64,000 bases of DNA, taken from Datnioides undecimradiatus. Its lineage: Eukaryota; Chordata; Actinopteri; Lobotiformes; Datnioididae. Below are positions 13,701-27,957 of the stretch, piece after piece. The notes beneath the pieces were generated by a model. The model was not told where the DNA came from, did not search any database, and worked only from the letters and a program-made list of their open reading frames with translations. The first letter of the stretch is position 1. Each line of letters starts with the position of its first letter. A program made the translations under genes and the position numbers. The DNA lies in contig WARS01003150.1 in NCBI GenBank assembly GCA_008933995.1, forward strand, positions 360,246-424,245, given 5' to 3'.

Positions 13701-15189
13701 ACTGATTTCAATTGGACCAGGTCTTTCAAGCAATACCACAGTCCGGTTTCCTAAACTGTTGTCGTCACGTCCAGATCCAACGTCAACTTTATTTACCTTG
13801 CTTTCATACTGTTGTATTAAGAATTTACATGGTGTGACTCTAGTCTTGACAGAGCTCTGTGCTTTGAAAGCCTTTATCCAGCTGGCTAGCATGCTAACGG
13901 TTTGCCACGACAGCTAACCAACGAGCCCAGTTCGCAAGTATCACCAAGCTTCTAGAACCATGTGTTTCACTGTAGCACTCTGTGGAGTATGAAGGTATGG
14001 CTGCAGAGAGCACTTACAGGAACACTTCTTTCAGATTAAGACACGGTTCAATGTTTTCACAGCTAAGTGTCAGTCAACGATCAGCTGAAGTTTGGTCCCA
14101 AAGTGAGACAGTCCAACATCTAAATTATGCTCAGATTCAAATTTTGTGTCTTCTTCTTGTACAGCAGTGGAGGCTGAAGGGAGACACACAAGCTGACACA
14201 GAGTTCCTGTCTCTTACTAACTCCTTCCTCCCAATGCTACAGCTGAGACACAGTTCCTCTGTGTCTGTCAGGTCTGTTGCAGCAGAGGACTGGGACACCG
14301 GCGAGGTGGAGACAAGGGAAATCGATAGGGAGTTAAATTGAAGAATCTGTGCCCATTATTTTCCCTGTTTCCCTTCTTTCTCCCTGTGCGCCTGTGACAG
14401 GACTGCAGCGGCGGCTGTCCCATTCACATCCACTCATTTACAGAGCGGCTGAGTGTGTTTGCACACGGAGCACACATGTACACCCTTGAGGCAAAGAGAA
14501 GAACTGAGGATGACGACACCCCTTTTGCTTTATTTTTAAATTAGGTTCTCGCCTTTTCCCATCCTTTTTAAAAGTAAACATGTATCTGCATAGCTACATG
14601 TTTGTCTCAGCTACTGGCACACACCTCGTCAATTTAACCTCGTCTTTTGAAGGAGAAGAGTGCAAGGTGTTTAGTCATTTCCAGAGCGATATCGCTGAGG
14701 CAAAAGTCGATTAGTGATTGAAAACTTCCTTGACAATCTCTCAATTGTCAGCACTTTTAATGGCACATTAAAACACATTCAATGCACCACTGTCTCCCTG
14801 TGCTATTGCTCCTTGACTTTATGTCTCTGGTCTGTCCGTCCAGCCCGCTCCATCCCCAGTCCACAGGCTCATTACTCATTTCACACCAAGCAATGGAGCA
14901 GAACAATTCAGGATCACATCTATTTCAATCTGAAATAATCACCCTCGTGAAATCTAATAAATTATGGAGCCCTCTGCACCAGTTCCCCCTCCCCCGTATT
15001 AGCACCAAGCTAATGATGCCAGCACATTATTCTCAAAGTCACTGCGGAACAGCTTTATGCATTTCCTGTTCCCAGGATCTGAGGGAAGCGCCATGGGTTG
15101 GTGGGTTTAACAGACGGATAAAAGACGAACGCTTTGCTGGCAGCATGTCCCAGGGGATGGTCCGTCTACCACTGTGATCCACACAAAAG

Positions 15190-15330
15190 TATCTCTGCAC
15201 CATGAAATTGTGCACCAATTGATGCTGGTGATCCCCTGAAATTCCTCTAGCGCCACCAGCAGGATGACGTGTCGTTTCGAGTGAAGTGTCTTGCAATGCA
15301 TTTTGAAAAATCATACAACTTTATGGTGAT
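15190..15330 (+). repeat. Diverged teleost interspersed repeat (GGTGATCCCCTGA type)
   Basis: Carries GGTGATCCCCTGAAATTCCT and CTAGCGCCACCAGCAGG, then GAGTGAAGTGTCTTGCAATG. This is wording I recognise from a very common teleost repeat. The family name is not known to me. No coding capacity is visible. Confidence 0.55.
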
Positions 15331-17067
15331 TCATCCAATTTTTGAAAATTAGCAGGACAGACAGATCTTAGACAACTTCTTTGTTGATTCAATGGTGGCT
15401 CGCTTTAGCTGTGGTCCTAGTGGATCAGTCTTTTTCAGTTTGAGAAGAATGAGTTTATGAGTGAGCAGTGCAGAGGAGTGCGCAACTGAGGCTTGGTGAC
15501 TGGTAAAGATCACGATGAAAGCATTAGGCAAACATCTGAAAGTGTGTCAAACACCCTCGTCCAGCATTGTGGAGGAAAGTCCAGGATTCTGGAGGACACT
15601 GGCATCATTGGCGTCACTTGGTCATTTTGTCAGAGCTTAAGCCCTGAATGGTTTGAGTGTGGCCCAGAATCTTCCTCTAGCTTAATTTTAGTGTTTGCAC
15701 ATCCAGCACTCCACATGAAATCTCAAGTGTCTCAAAATGTTATCTTCTCTCACCACCTCTCAACACCAACCTGCTCCTGAACCCTGCGATTAGGGGTCCA
15801 CTAAGACCTTTAGAATGAACCCTCTGCCCAGTTACCACCTTTACTCGACTTCAACCTTCATCCATCCAACATTTAGGTTGTCTTTACAAAGATCCTGTCA
15901 GAGCCACAGCACGGCTGTACTTGTTGTGAGATGCGTTCTACATCAGGAACATCTGGCGTCTGTAAAACAGCGCTCTGAGTGACTAATCTGTTTCATTCTC
16001 ATTCTGATGTGACCGGATGATCCAATAAAATAAAAATTTATAGGATGATAATGTACTGTATACCGTGATAATAGCCAGCCAAGTATCTCATTAAACTTAA
16101 TTTCTGAAACTTTACATCAGGAACCAAAACAGGTCACAGGCCTATAGCTGGCGGTGGGTCCCTCGATGTCATGGAAACCAATATATTTTAATGAGCCTGA
16201 GACCTTGGGCCAGACAATCATTTTCTTATTTGGGTCATGGGCTGAAAAGTTGAATAACCTCCGCTGTAAAACACATGCTATTTAATGGTATAGTCAGAGC
16301 CTACAGTCACCACTTATCACCTTGTGGACAAAGAGTGGGGGCCTAGGTGTGGGGTTGGATTTTACAGACTGGTGGGGGTCACACTGTGTAAAGAGGCCAA
16401 CAGAGATACGGTCAGCGATGAGTGTGGTCTATTTAAAGGCCCTCAGGGTTGGACACTATCTTTTTAATCCTCAACCACAGGTTGGGCTGTTATCTGCTTT
16501 GCGCACCCCGAGGTGGCTGCAGGTCACACACACTAAGACAGAGTCAAGAAGACGCCATAGACGAACACGGCATCTGTGAATTGCGAGTTCAGTGTTTCTC
16601 CGACTGGCTCTTCTTCCCTACCTCAGCTCTGTCGTCCCTGTGGCCCCTTCATTATAAACCACTAATCAGAGATAAACTGCCCTCTTCAGATATACAAACA
16701 TCTACATAATCTGCATATAGTTCACTGCCCTTTGTCTTCAACAGGGTGTTTAACAAGCGAGTTTTGGCATGGAGCAGTGCTGTAAAGCAGGCGGTGAGGC
16801 AAAGTGAGCCATTCCAGGGCCTTTCTGTGGAGTTATTTACTGTGCCCCTGTGTTTCGTGCCATAGATCACAGCAAAGCGGCTGTTTTGGTTCGCAATATT
16901 TCACGTGATTTGCAAATCGCACTCCGAAGCAATTACAATAAAATCATCTGCGTGTCCTGGAGGGACAATAAATAGTTTGTTTTTACTTCATCTCTGTGTG
17001 TGCACTAAAAATCTGTGTACAAATCACTAACAAGGGAGCAAAAAGAGGAAGGGGCCTGCACAGAGAT

Positions 17068-17113
<46 letters not shown>

Positions 17114-17589
17114 TGACAGGGAAATGAACCAGAAGAGACTGAGTAGTCTGAGGGAAAAAGTGAGTAGCTGGTTTCTAATCTTGGAAACACTTAAAGAGTC
17201 AGACCATTTGGCTGCGGTCCAGATCACTCCCTCATCAGTCCCACTCTCTTCCTCTCTCTATTTGGTTTCTGTGTGAAAGAGCGTTTCGTCACTAACCTCT
17301 TCATCACGTCCAGTGTCATACATTGATCAGCTTGTCATCAAAAAACCAACCACCATGCCAAAAAAATCTACTTTTTGAAATGTGTTGATGTTTATTATTA
17401 TTATTATCCTGCATATTAATGCAGGATATGCACTGTGTAACACTGAGTCATGCATTTCTACAGCCCTTAGGAGAAACCACTTCATGAGCTTCCTTTATGA
17501 CAAACCTGTAAACATTAGGGACAACTGCCGTCACCTTCACAGGAACACAGGAACTGTAGAACCATAAAACCTTCATCAACTACCTTCAA
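15331..17589. other. Non-coding stretch with one motif-rich block
   Basis: No gene is supported. At 16902-16918 a CACGTG E-box directly overlaps the perfect palindrome GATTTGCAAATC, followed by CAATTACAATAAAATCATC, a composition seen in enhancer-like blocks. Confidence 0.5.
17071..17112. repeat. (TG)21 microsatellite
   Basis: Perfect TG units, the longest uninterrupted TG tract in the window. Confidence 0.97.
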
Positions 17590-18275
17590 TGATCTCTGCA
17601 ACTAAGCCAACATCTTGTCTCTTGGACCCCATCTGAACTAAACTATGCCCTTAACTGGCACTCCTTTACTACATATGATTGAGTTGTAAGTGTAACACAG
17701 TGCTAGGGATTTAAGCGAATTACAGACTGATATCTAACCTCCCGTTTCTCTCAAAGATCCTTCAGAAAGAAAGAAAGTTTTCCAATCAGTTGTGTGTCAA
17801 CTTCCTATATGTAATAGTTTATTGGAGGATTTTGTTCTCTGTTTTGGTCCAGTTAGATCTTAGAGACTGGAACATGAACTGGCATTAAAGGAACTATCAG
17901 CTATCAATGACGAATTCTCCATCCACACTAAATCAAGTTCTTAGCTTGGACCAATTTTATTTACCCTACATATGGTACTTTGGTTACATTATCCAAAAAG
18001 AAAAAGTGGTGGAGGAGCGTCACTGTTTTGGAAGGGCTCAGCATTAGCTTGATGTTGTGGTCTTCAATGATGTGAAAGTAATAACAGCATGCATTCTGCT
18101 TGTTAATACTGACCTTGTGTGTAATCTCTCAGACGGGTTTCTGAATATTCTCTCTGCATTACACATTTTCATCTGCACCTTTTCGTCTAGGACTCTGACC
18201 GAGAACATTTTGATATAGTTAAGTCTGGATTATTGTTAACTGATGTTTCTGTTTTAAATATTTCAATTTTTTCAA
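17590..18275 (+). mobile_element. Degenerate L2-type LINE, reverse transcriptase relic
   Basis: Broken coding sequence of a non-LTR retrotransposon. Readable islands in order: TCLLDPI (about 17610), NYRLISNLPFLSKILQK (from 17718), then DQFYLPYIWYFGYIIQK (about 17950), the counterpart of the family's GPILFTLYMLPLGNIIRK block, then SLDYC near 18225. Stops and frameshifts separate the islands, so it is inactive. Family assignment to L2/CR1 rests on remembered motif order. Confidence 0.7.
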
Positions 18276-21236
18276 CTGAAACTAGCCAAACAGTAAAACC
18301 TGATGGGAAGATTAAACGTTGGATGTTCACAGAGAGAATGAGGAGTCGTTTAAAGCCCTGATGGAGGAGGTAGGAGGTGCTCAGTCATTGGGACATGGGA
18401 TTGGCTTATCCTATGTTCATGGATATATTCACATGTATATTTGTATAATGCTTTGCTTTTGTTTAAATGAACAATAAATGCAAGTTTTAAAAGTGCAAGC
18501 TTACTTCCAGGCCCACACAAGATCTCCTGTTATGAGAACTGATATTGGAAATGAAAGATCTCAACATCTCATCATGGAAATAATGCTTGTATTTAAAATG
18601 CTACATTACAGCCTTTTATTGGAACACAATCTACCTGAGTTGTATTATTTAAATAAAAGCACTAACTATGAATGCCCTTTTCCTTTTCCCTCTCATGACT
18701 CCCTTAACACCATACCATAGCCTCTGCTGCTGCACGTCATCACCACCACCACCACCACTCCAGCACCCTTTAAAGGAGCTTTCCTATTTAGTAATGATAC
18801 CTGGAAACAATCTAACTCATGTATTTCTTCGCTTCCACCAACCACACTGACAAATCAGGACATCTACAATTCTGTTCTGGCTCCTAGAGGGTTTTTCCTT
18901 CAGTCTCACTGTCATCTGCTGCATGTGACAGGAATTTTCATCTTCTTATACACTCAGAACCAGGTCGACAGACAGGACACTCTCCTGCTGGGACCTCCAT
19001 CTTCACACACAATGCTCTCCTCAAGTTCAGGAGACCGGGTCGGTCTTTATACACAGCATGAGGCCAGCAGTTCATGCAAGGCTCCAAATCAGTCCTCCTT
19101 TAGTTTATTCATTCGTCAATGAAAGTTTCCCATCTGAGACACAAACACTAAAAATGACTCTGCAGAATCGTATGGCAGCAAAAGAAACATCGAATATAGA
19201 TTAGTCCTCACCGCAGAGGCTCAGAAGGTCAGAGGTTGTTGGAGAATTCAGAAATAGTTTCACTGCACAATTATCACGCTCAATAGACCAGAGGGAAGGT
19301 TAAGGATGAGTGTTTCCCACATTCATTATTCCCCCTGTAGTCTCTGTCCAACTTCAGTACCAACAGCAATTCAGTTTCATATTAAAAGCCCTCAAGGAAA
19401 TTCGGTGACAACAGTACCTGAGATTAAAATTTCAGTGTTGACAGCCGAGCACCGTATTTCATTACACATGCGGTAGGTGGGGTCAGGCCTGCACTGTAAA
19501 TTGAAACCTTGGCTGCATCACAGCAGCTGTAGGAATATTTTGGGAAGCACGCGGCGCTGAGGCAGACACCGGTGAAGTCCTTTGAGATGCTGCAGCCTCA
19601 AAGAGCTGCCGGATTCTGTAATTGAGTTCAATTACAGAGTGAACCGGAGTGGGTATGTGTGTGCGTGGGTGGGTGTGTGAGGGTATAATACAGTATGTAC
19701 AGTACATCCTGGCCTACAGTGCTGTACATGAGCTAATGTTTTACAGTTGATGTCATCTCCTGCAGCCTGCAGGACAGATTTATGATGATCCAGTGATTAA
19801 TATTTATCTTAAATTATGTTTAAATACTATTATTAACTTTTGATCTGAAAAGCAGTTTTCACTTTAAATGTATAAAATTATAAATCATACTTCAAATACA
19901 TATTGCCATATATACTACTTAGACACAACTGAGACCTATAATTAACACATAAAGTATATCAAAACAAAATTTATAACACATTATAAATGAGTAAAATACA
20001 TTAATAACATCATAAAACACATCATAATATAACTGTAAACAGATGCAAGGATTAATGTTTATTAATGTATTTGTCAGTGTTTTCTTTTACAGAGCGTATG
20101 TGACTAATTAATGTTCAGCTGAAATCATATTTATCACCATTTAGTCACAATTATTTTTTGTGTGTTGTTTTTATTTTCTATTCTTAAATAAAATATAAAA
20201 TAAAAATATTAGACATGCACAGTTGCATCTGGCTGAAGGGGCGAGCACGTGACGTATGTATGTATTGGTGGATATTTTATGTTAATATTTTGGTGGGATG
20301 GATGTGGCACAGGCAACAGTTTTCCCTCAGACAAATACAAACAGCTGTGTGCTCATGTGCACCATGGAAGGTAAAAACATAGACTCTGATGGAGAAAGAC
20401 AGATATTACCCACTGAGGTGCAGACGTGGTGGGTTGGTGGGTCGCAGACACGAAGGAATGTGTTGAGCTTGAACAGTTTTGCATCTGCAGACAGATGCTT
20501 CCATACATGTCAAAACCAGATCTGCAGCCCACACAGAGCACGGTGCAACACTGACCTGTAGGAGGTGTCTCACTTTTTAGACCGATGCTCTAGTGCTCAG
20601 GTGGAGGATTTGAGTGAAAACCCAGGCGCAGAGTGTGTTACACCTGTGGCAAGAAAGAGAATCATGTCCTACTAACCTGCAAAAACCCATGAACGAGTTA
20701 TGACCAATGCTACAACGAAATCATATAAGATAATGAGGGAATATTTAAAATACTAAAGCCCTTTATGAGTTTGACAGGAGCACAGCAGAACCTCATGATC
20801 CTCTCTAACAGACGCTGTTTGCTCAGTGTTCATGCTGAATTAAAAAGAAGCTACATTAGTAAATAAATACTGCATGAATACATGTAACCAATATAAGTAA
20901 TAAGTATAGTTAATAACAACTGAATAATTCACGTCTTCATATTTGATGATGACGAGTACATTGTGTTGTGTCATTACCTGCTTAAACAGAGGAGGAGTTA
21001 GAGCTAATAATTCACTTTCTTTATTAATTTATCTCACAAATGTCCTTATGACACAGTTATGAGTGTATTATAGGGTTTTATAAAGCATTTATTAAGTATT
21101 TATTCATTCGTATATACTGCTGCTGAATAGGGGGAGTTGCTCCCAGGAAACTTCCCTGGAGTGACTTTCTACCACAGCAGAAACTGGCTGCTAGTGTGCG
21201 CACCGAAGACTAGTGCACATGCGGAAACACACACTA

Positions 21237-21239
<3 letters not shown>

Positions 21240-21272
<33 letters not shown>
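21240..21272. repeat. (CA)n microsatellite
   Basis: Perfect CA units over about 32 bases, preceded by imperfect ones. Confidence 0.95.
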
Positions 21273-21573
21273 ACAGCACATGCAGAGTATGATGGGAATC
21301 AGAGCGCAGTTTAAATCTGACACCGGCATAAATGAATATGAAGGGATGAAATAGGATTAGCCTCTTTGCTATTGATTAGCTTGCCGTGTAATAATTAAAG
21401 CGGGCCGAGCCGCAGGGCTACTGCAGTGTATATGTGCGAGTGTGTGATGAATGCCAAGGTCCCCAAACTGAAGATCGTTCCACTCAGCACAATCGCAGCC
21501 ACCTCTCCTCCTGCCAGCGTGACGACAGCGAAACCGCTGCACGGTCACGCAAGACGGGGTTCACTGTATGCTA

Positions 21574-21576
<3 letters not shown>

Positions 21577-21606
<30 letters not shown>
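21577..21606. repeat. (TG)n microsatellite
   Basis: Perfect TG units followed by GGTGGGTGG. A further TG tract is at 21825-21845. Confidence 0.95.
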
Positions 21607-21614
<8 letters not shown>

Positions 21615-22819
21615 GTATGTGTGTGTGAGAGAGAGAATGAGGGTGCGTTTGAGAAACAAAGTGAGCAACTGAGCTGAGGTGTTTTAATTCCTGCTTTTCC
21701 TGGTTTTCCTTTTTAATGTAGACATCAACATCAGAACGTTTGCGGCTCATTGGTGCATGAAGTCTCTTCTGCCTCCCTGCTCTGCCTCAGAACACACAGA
21801 CCTGTGGGCCCACATCACTGAGACTGTGTGTGTGTGTGTGTGTGTTGTATGTAAACCACTGAGCAGTTAGTCCTCTACCTCCCCGCAGCATAATCTCTTG
21901 ATTTGTGGGATTGACCCCTCTTAATTCAATGGAAGAGAATCGCTGTGACAGCAACACTGAATGGATTTTCAATGCACAGCACCTGCTCTAATAAGTTTAA
22001 GGATAACCCCCTCCTCCTCCTTCCTGCCACGCAGAGAGCGAGATGGGGGGTTGGGGGTGGGTGAGGGGATCACATGCACACATATTGTCCAACTGAATGA
22101 ACTCATCAGCCCGAATCAACCGATTGAATTCCTCCATTTCATCCTCTTACTTCTCCCACTCTCTAATGTGTCTCTTCAGGCCGGTGGTGCTGATCAATGT
22201 CCTCTCTATGGGCTCGGTCTCTGTGGACTCATCCCAGGACGTCTTCATTAGGAGCCCGATGCCAGATCTCACAGTCCCAGACAATAAAGCCTGTTAAACC
22301 TCTGATCCACCAGTCTGATACCTGGCTGTCAAATAGCTTACATTTTCCGTTTAAGGAAGTTGGCTGACACAGTCGTCCAAGCCTCCAATCAGCGGCTTGC
22401 TCTGAGAGGACGCTTAAAGACGCCTGCTGAGGTGTGAATCTGCAGACGTGAAGATCAAACTCGATCTTTTGATTGCTTTTCTTTTTTCCATCTCCTGATC
22501 ACTGATCTCAGAGTCGGCGGCTGCAGCCGAGGCTGAGGTGACCTGGAACACAAGCGAGCACTGTGTCGCCGTGCAGCCTCGTGTCGTGTGACCAAACTGT
22601 CTGCTGGCGAGTTTCTGCAGAGGCAGGGGGAGGTCAGGGAGAGTCCCACCTCTGTACGAGACCAAGCCGAGAGGAGAGGGGAGAGGAGGTGAAGGAGAAA
22701 CGAAGGAGAGGTGAGAGCAGCCGAGATAATGAGCGAGGGAGAGAGGGTGGTAGAGGGCGTGTTAGGTTTAAAACATGCAGAGGCTGAACAGCATTGGACC
22801 ACCTGAAATATTCATTGGC

Positions 22820-22930
22820 TGAAGTACATTTAGTCAAGTACTGTTCTGAAGTACAATGTTGAGTTACTGTAGGCTATTTATACGTTACATTACTATATCC
22901 TAAAGGGAAATATTGTACTCTTCTATATTT
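22820..22930 (+). repeat. Fragment of a common percomorph interspersed repeat
   Basis: AAGTACATTTAGTCAAGTAC, GAAGTACAATGTTGAGTTAC and GGGAAATATTGTACTCTTCT match wording I associate with an abundant percomorph repeat about AAGTACTT...ATTTCAGAGGGAAATATTGTACT. Short, non-coding and diverged. Confidence 0.5.
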
Positions 22931-25310
22931 GTTAGCTCTTTTTTGGTGGCTGAGCCTTTTCCAGTCTACTGTGGGGTTGTGGCCTCTCTCAGGTGTCTAT
23001 GAGAAACATCACATCTAAACTCCTGAGGCCAAAAAAGCCAATATTAAATATAAAGTTCAAAAATATTTTCAAAAATAATAAACTTTGAACCTTTGTAGCA
23101 TCCGACCTCAAATCTGGAAACCACTGAACTAAATTACCAAACTTTACATAAGGTAATCTGAAGTAGATCAACAGTAAAATGATGCTGTATTAACATACTA
23201 ATCGTGTTTTATATACTGTAGAATAATGTTTCAGTTTAAAGAGACCATCTTTTCTGCAGAACAAATACTTTTTTTTCACTTTCCTTTGTTTTTCTGCCTC
23301 CAAGAACCCCAACGAAGAAGGCAGCGCATGCTTTCATCTTTGCTTTTGTCATATTTTACCCATATATTAACTGAATAACTAAACCCCTCTTGCTGTGTGT
23401 ACCAAAAAATAGTCTGGTGCAGTGTTTGTTGCAGAATCAGCCGCTGTGAACTTTCAGAACCAGTAACCAGAAACCGTCATGCAGATTTCTAGTTTCAGGA
23501 GCTGTTTATCCTCCGTGCCTCCACAGTGGCTGAACATTTCCTGGAGCCACAGCAAGCTCGGCTAATTGTCTCCGGTTCCCGTCTCCATTTACAATTGTAT
23601 TGTGGACTAGCTGTTATCTGTCACCGAGATCAATGTAAAAGTAATAATACTTACCCCCTGTTAACGGTGGAGAAGTGTGTTTAGCAGTGATACAAACAGC
23701 CTGCACAAATACATACTGCGGCCACTGTCTGCTCTGAGTAATAGCCTTTTAATTACAAAGAACAGGGAGAAATCGTTGGCAATTTTCAGGAGGACAACTA
23801 ATATCTCATAGTGGGGGTGATGGACTGAGGAGACAGTAGAGAGTGCAGAGTGGGCCCTCTAGTGCTCGACACGGAGAAGTACCTGAACCTTTGTGAACTT
23901 CCACTCTAAATGCTCCACACAGCAGAGCGAGGGATGCCCGATGCATCAAATGCAATCAGGACCCAGAAGAGAAATCATCCTGTAAAGGCGACTTTCTCTT
24001 CTTCCACGCCGCCTCTAAAAATGCCGCGCCTCACTTTTAATTCTGTAGATATTTTCCCTCGGCTCTGCTGCACCAACAGCGTGCGCTCGCTTACCCAATA
24101 AAGCAGACGGATGCCCGGGACCGATTCGGATTGTGATATTCATCGGGCTTAAAGAGGATTATTTGTGGAGCATTACATCACTCAACTGTAAGCAATCCGT
24201 CACTTTTACACGGCACATTATCCATGCCATGTAATGCACATGAGTGCCTGCTTCCCATAAAGAAATACTGTAAAGTTTCCCGCAGCCTCCTCATCTCGTC
24301 TTTATACAGATAAAGCAATAACCTGAGTGGACCTCCGACTGTTACTGTATAGCTGGAGCAGTAAAGAGAGCTGTGATGGATCCATGGCTGTGATGAATGA
24401 TGGCTGGAAAACCAAAACTATTAGCTCAAAGATGCTAAAATGCAGAGTAAAGTTAAAGGGACTGCAAAGGTTGGAGATCGTTCTCTCTGGGTTTGCCGCC
24501 TCAGCGTAGTATGACTGGATTGTCTGTGGAGGACAGTCTGATGTCAGTGTGTGAAGAGATCTGACATGGGAGGTTTTGTTATTCACAGTTTTAGAGGGAA
24601 AACCCTGCAAGCTCGAAGCTTCTGAACAACTGAACTCAACTGGGACCGCCCTTTGGTGAAAGGTGCAACACTGTAGCGTGCACACGACCGATCTCTGGTG
24701 AACTTTAAAAGTTTTAAACCTTTTGAATGTGCAAAGTGTTTATTTTCATGCATGCATGAGTTTTACTGAAGAAGCTTTGCACCTTTTTGTGCTACGAATC
24801 ATTGTTCTCATGGTTCCTCTGTTTGTCCGTATCACGCACACAGCGTGATTCACAAAGCAGAGGCAGTACACGCTTCAGAAACAGTAACTGTAACTTTTGA
24901 CTTTTGATATTTGAATGCTTGGATACATAGGTGAAATCATTTGACACAGTAATTCTCTTCAGTATTTGTCCTTCCTTTGACCAACCATCATTTCATTTGC
25001 CCACTCATTACTGTCCACAACTTTGGTACCTGGAGATCTTGGGGTTTTCTGGTGTGGTTCTGGTGTTGATACGTATTTTAATCTGTAATTATAACATTAA
25101 ACTGATTTAATAACGCTTCAAATTCACGTATAGCAGTGAAAAGCGCTACATTTAAAATGTAGCAGAAGTTCAAAGCAGCACAACACAGATACACTCGAAT
25201 GCAAGTACCTCTGAGATGTACAGAGCTCTGGAGTATATACACTGACTTACACTGTGTCACTGCTTCTCTGTGTATGTGGATGAGTGTTTGATTCCTGCTG
25301 TCTGTTTCAG

Positions 25311-25312
<2 letters not shown>

Positions 25313-25344
<32 letters not shown>
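25313..25344. repeat. (GT)16 microsatellite
   Basis: Perfect GT units over 32 bases. Confidence 0.95.
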
Positions 25345-25351
<7 letters not shown>

Positions 25352-27957
25352 CATATCCATGAGCAGGCCGCAGCCGCACGCTCCCCCAGCTTCTTTGTCC
25401 GGCCTTTATCATCTCCTCTAAGTCCGCAGCCCTACATCACCGTCCCCTCTGTTGTTAGGCCAGCGTTGGGGTGGAAGTTGACAGATCTGCGCAGCCCTTA
25501 CTGCTGAGAGCAGCCTTTCCCCCACACGCATCGATTTCTCCGGCCCGACCTCTCGCTCGCCCCCCCTCTCCTCCTCCCTCTCTCTCTCTCTCTCTGTCCA
25601 GGCCAGCTCAGCACACGCGCTCCTCCACACTGAATCATCTGAATATCATAATATAGCCCATGATGAATGCTAACTAGACAGCGGCTCCGGCTTTGATTAA
25701 TGAAGATACCGCGCTGGTTCACAACAGTAGACCTGGCGCCTCGCAGCCGAAACCACAGATAACTGTTCAGTGGGTATTAATCATGGTTAACCAGGCAGCA
25801 GTTTCTTACACGGCAAATGAAGTAGCTTACTGTGGACTTAGAGATACAATGAGACCACCTACACACACGCACACACACACACTCATACTGTGTATCCACA
25901 TACATTCACCTGCAATGAGAGCACATAATGCACAAGGTGAGCTTTTGAGGCCGATTTAATTATGTCTGCCCAGGTCTGAGGCTCTCTGCGCGGCCTGTTC
26001 GCGCTTTGTTCAACAGTTATTAACTCACTTATTCGTTTTTGTGTTGTTCTCCTGACTTTGCAGCTCCATTCAGAAGAAATCATCAATCTTTATTGCTTCC
26101 ATATTTTTGTGGCAACGCGGCTTTTTCTCATTTTCTGGAGAAAGAAAAAAAAAAATCTGATGACTTTTACAAGTCTGCCGTCAGTGAAGTAACGTCAGCA
26201 GGTACACACACACACACACACTCGCACGCAGGCACACACACAGAGTGAGAGAGAGTGAAAGAGAGAGCGAGAGAGGGGAAGGTTCAAAAACTGTGTTATC
26301 CTCACCTCTCTACGTTCAGATTCAGATTCAGTCTTTACTGTCCTCTATAGAGGAACGTTTACTTCATGGTGTGTACCAAGAGAGTATGAGGAAAGAAAGA
26401 AGTGTGTGTTTCTGTTTGCTCCATGCTAAATGCGCAATTGCTGTGTTCAGGGATTTTTGAGTTTGTCTTCAACAGTATGTTCATTTGTCCAAACAGCTCC
26501 TCTTTATTTGACTCATTTCAAAAAGGGCACCCTGAAAGCACACGTCATGGTCTTAGAGTCCCTTCCGCCGAGGATGCAGGTGGATTTCGGGGAAGACCAG
26601 CTTGTGCTCGTTCGTCAGTATGGAGGATAAAACGTGCTATCTAGTCTTTGCAGGCTGCAAACAGCTGGACTAACCCATCAAACTGTATATGAAGTATCCA
26701 ACCAACTCCACACTGAGCAATAAAATCCTACTGTAATATCAGTGCAATCATATAATACCATATACTATATCATAATATGTCAACATGTTAGCAACAGCAT
26801 GTCAGCTTGAGGAAAAATACTGTGTGTGCTGCAAAACAGTTTTATAATAATATCCAGATTAAGCATCGCTGCAACAGCTGTATTATTAATAGTTACAATC
26901 ACATGATAATATATATTTATTAATTTGGTCCAGAGGGAAATAGCTACAATATTGTGTGTGTGCATGTACGTGCATCGTAGTACTAAGTACTAATGTATCA
27001 GTATGGACAAGCGAATCTGTAATTTGCTCACTGAATGTATTTCTGAATGTGTTTCTTTTCCATTTAGGTTCCTTAGATTATTTGTCTTCAACGTCTATTA
27101 TTAGTACAATTATTAATGTTTTTGCTTTGATTATTTTTTGAACACGGATCCATCTTCATCAGTTTGTCTGGATCTGAAATCAGACGTACACATGCGGTGA
27201 TCCCTGAACGGAGCAGCTGTCATGTTCCTGTAAACCACATTTATTCATTCATTTATTTATTCATATATAATACTGACACACATCACATTTCCCCACATAC
27301 ATATGATCAGAAATTATATATATTTGTTATGTGTATTTATGTATAACTTTGAGTTACTGATGGACTACTTCACTTGAGGTTTTCCCTTTTTGTGCTACCT
27401 GACACCCCAACCTCACTACAAAATTTTACACTTTTTATTACAATAAATTTATACAACAAGTACTTTGTTGATTAAGTTTTTATATAAAAACTTTATAAAA
27501 TATGATTATTTATTAAAGTCTACCCAAATGTACCTAGGGCATCTAATGGGTTAAATATGGGTTATAATCATAGGAACTGAGGAACTGATTGTTTTCTGAA
27601 TTAACTGATGAGCTGTTTGGTATAAAGGTGAGAAGTGTGAGTGGATGCATTTGCACTTGATTGACTTCTCCGGCTGAGCATCAGACAGACGCTGTGACGT
27701 GCTGCCCTCTGGCTGCTAAGTGGTGAAACGTTCCAGTTCCAGATCAGTTCCCCTCTGACAGAGCAGCGCGTTCCTGCAGTAGAGGAGGCTGCAGCTTCAG
27801 GAGAACATCTCTAGGGCCAGAGTTTCTCATGACAGACGACAGCCCACAACGTAAATCCTTGTTTTTATTCAGTTTTACCATTTTTATTATCAAATTGTTA
27901 AACTTAGATTAACTTTAAACGTGAAATATACTGGATTAACTTAGCTAAGACTAGTAC

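Larger units (their letters stand above)
3419..15189. other. Non-coding stretch with microsatellites and purine tracts
   Basis: Apart from the microsatellites, the L2-type tail at 7.2 kb and the purine tract at 10.7 kb, no gene is supported. The GC-moderate block at 12620-12830 has several ATTA and CAATTA sites and unusually even composition, and could be a conserved regulatory element; only alignment with other fish could tell. Confidence 0.55.
18276..27957. other. Non-coding stretch, AT-rich with scattered microsatellites
   Basis: 19740-20220 is strongly AT-rich. 21300-21420 and 23560-23780 are balanced in composition with homeodomain-like ATTA and TAATTA sites and may be regulatory. 22640-22760 is purine-rich. 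Open frames here overlap repeats or lack any recognisable protein motif. No exon or RNA gene is supported. Confidence 0.5.

Noticed and set aside
14085-14100. TTTGGTCCCA as a miR-133a remnant
   Set aside because: It matches only the first bases and is not followed by the rest of the mature sequence or a hairpin.
20636-20680. Zinc-knuckle-like CYTCGKKENHVLLTC, suggesting a retroelement gag
   Set aside because: Spacing is C-x2-C-x5-H-x4-C, not the canonical x4 before His, and the frame ends at a stop four codons later with no other gag or polymerase sequence nearby.
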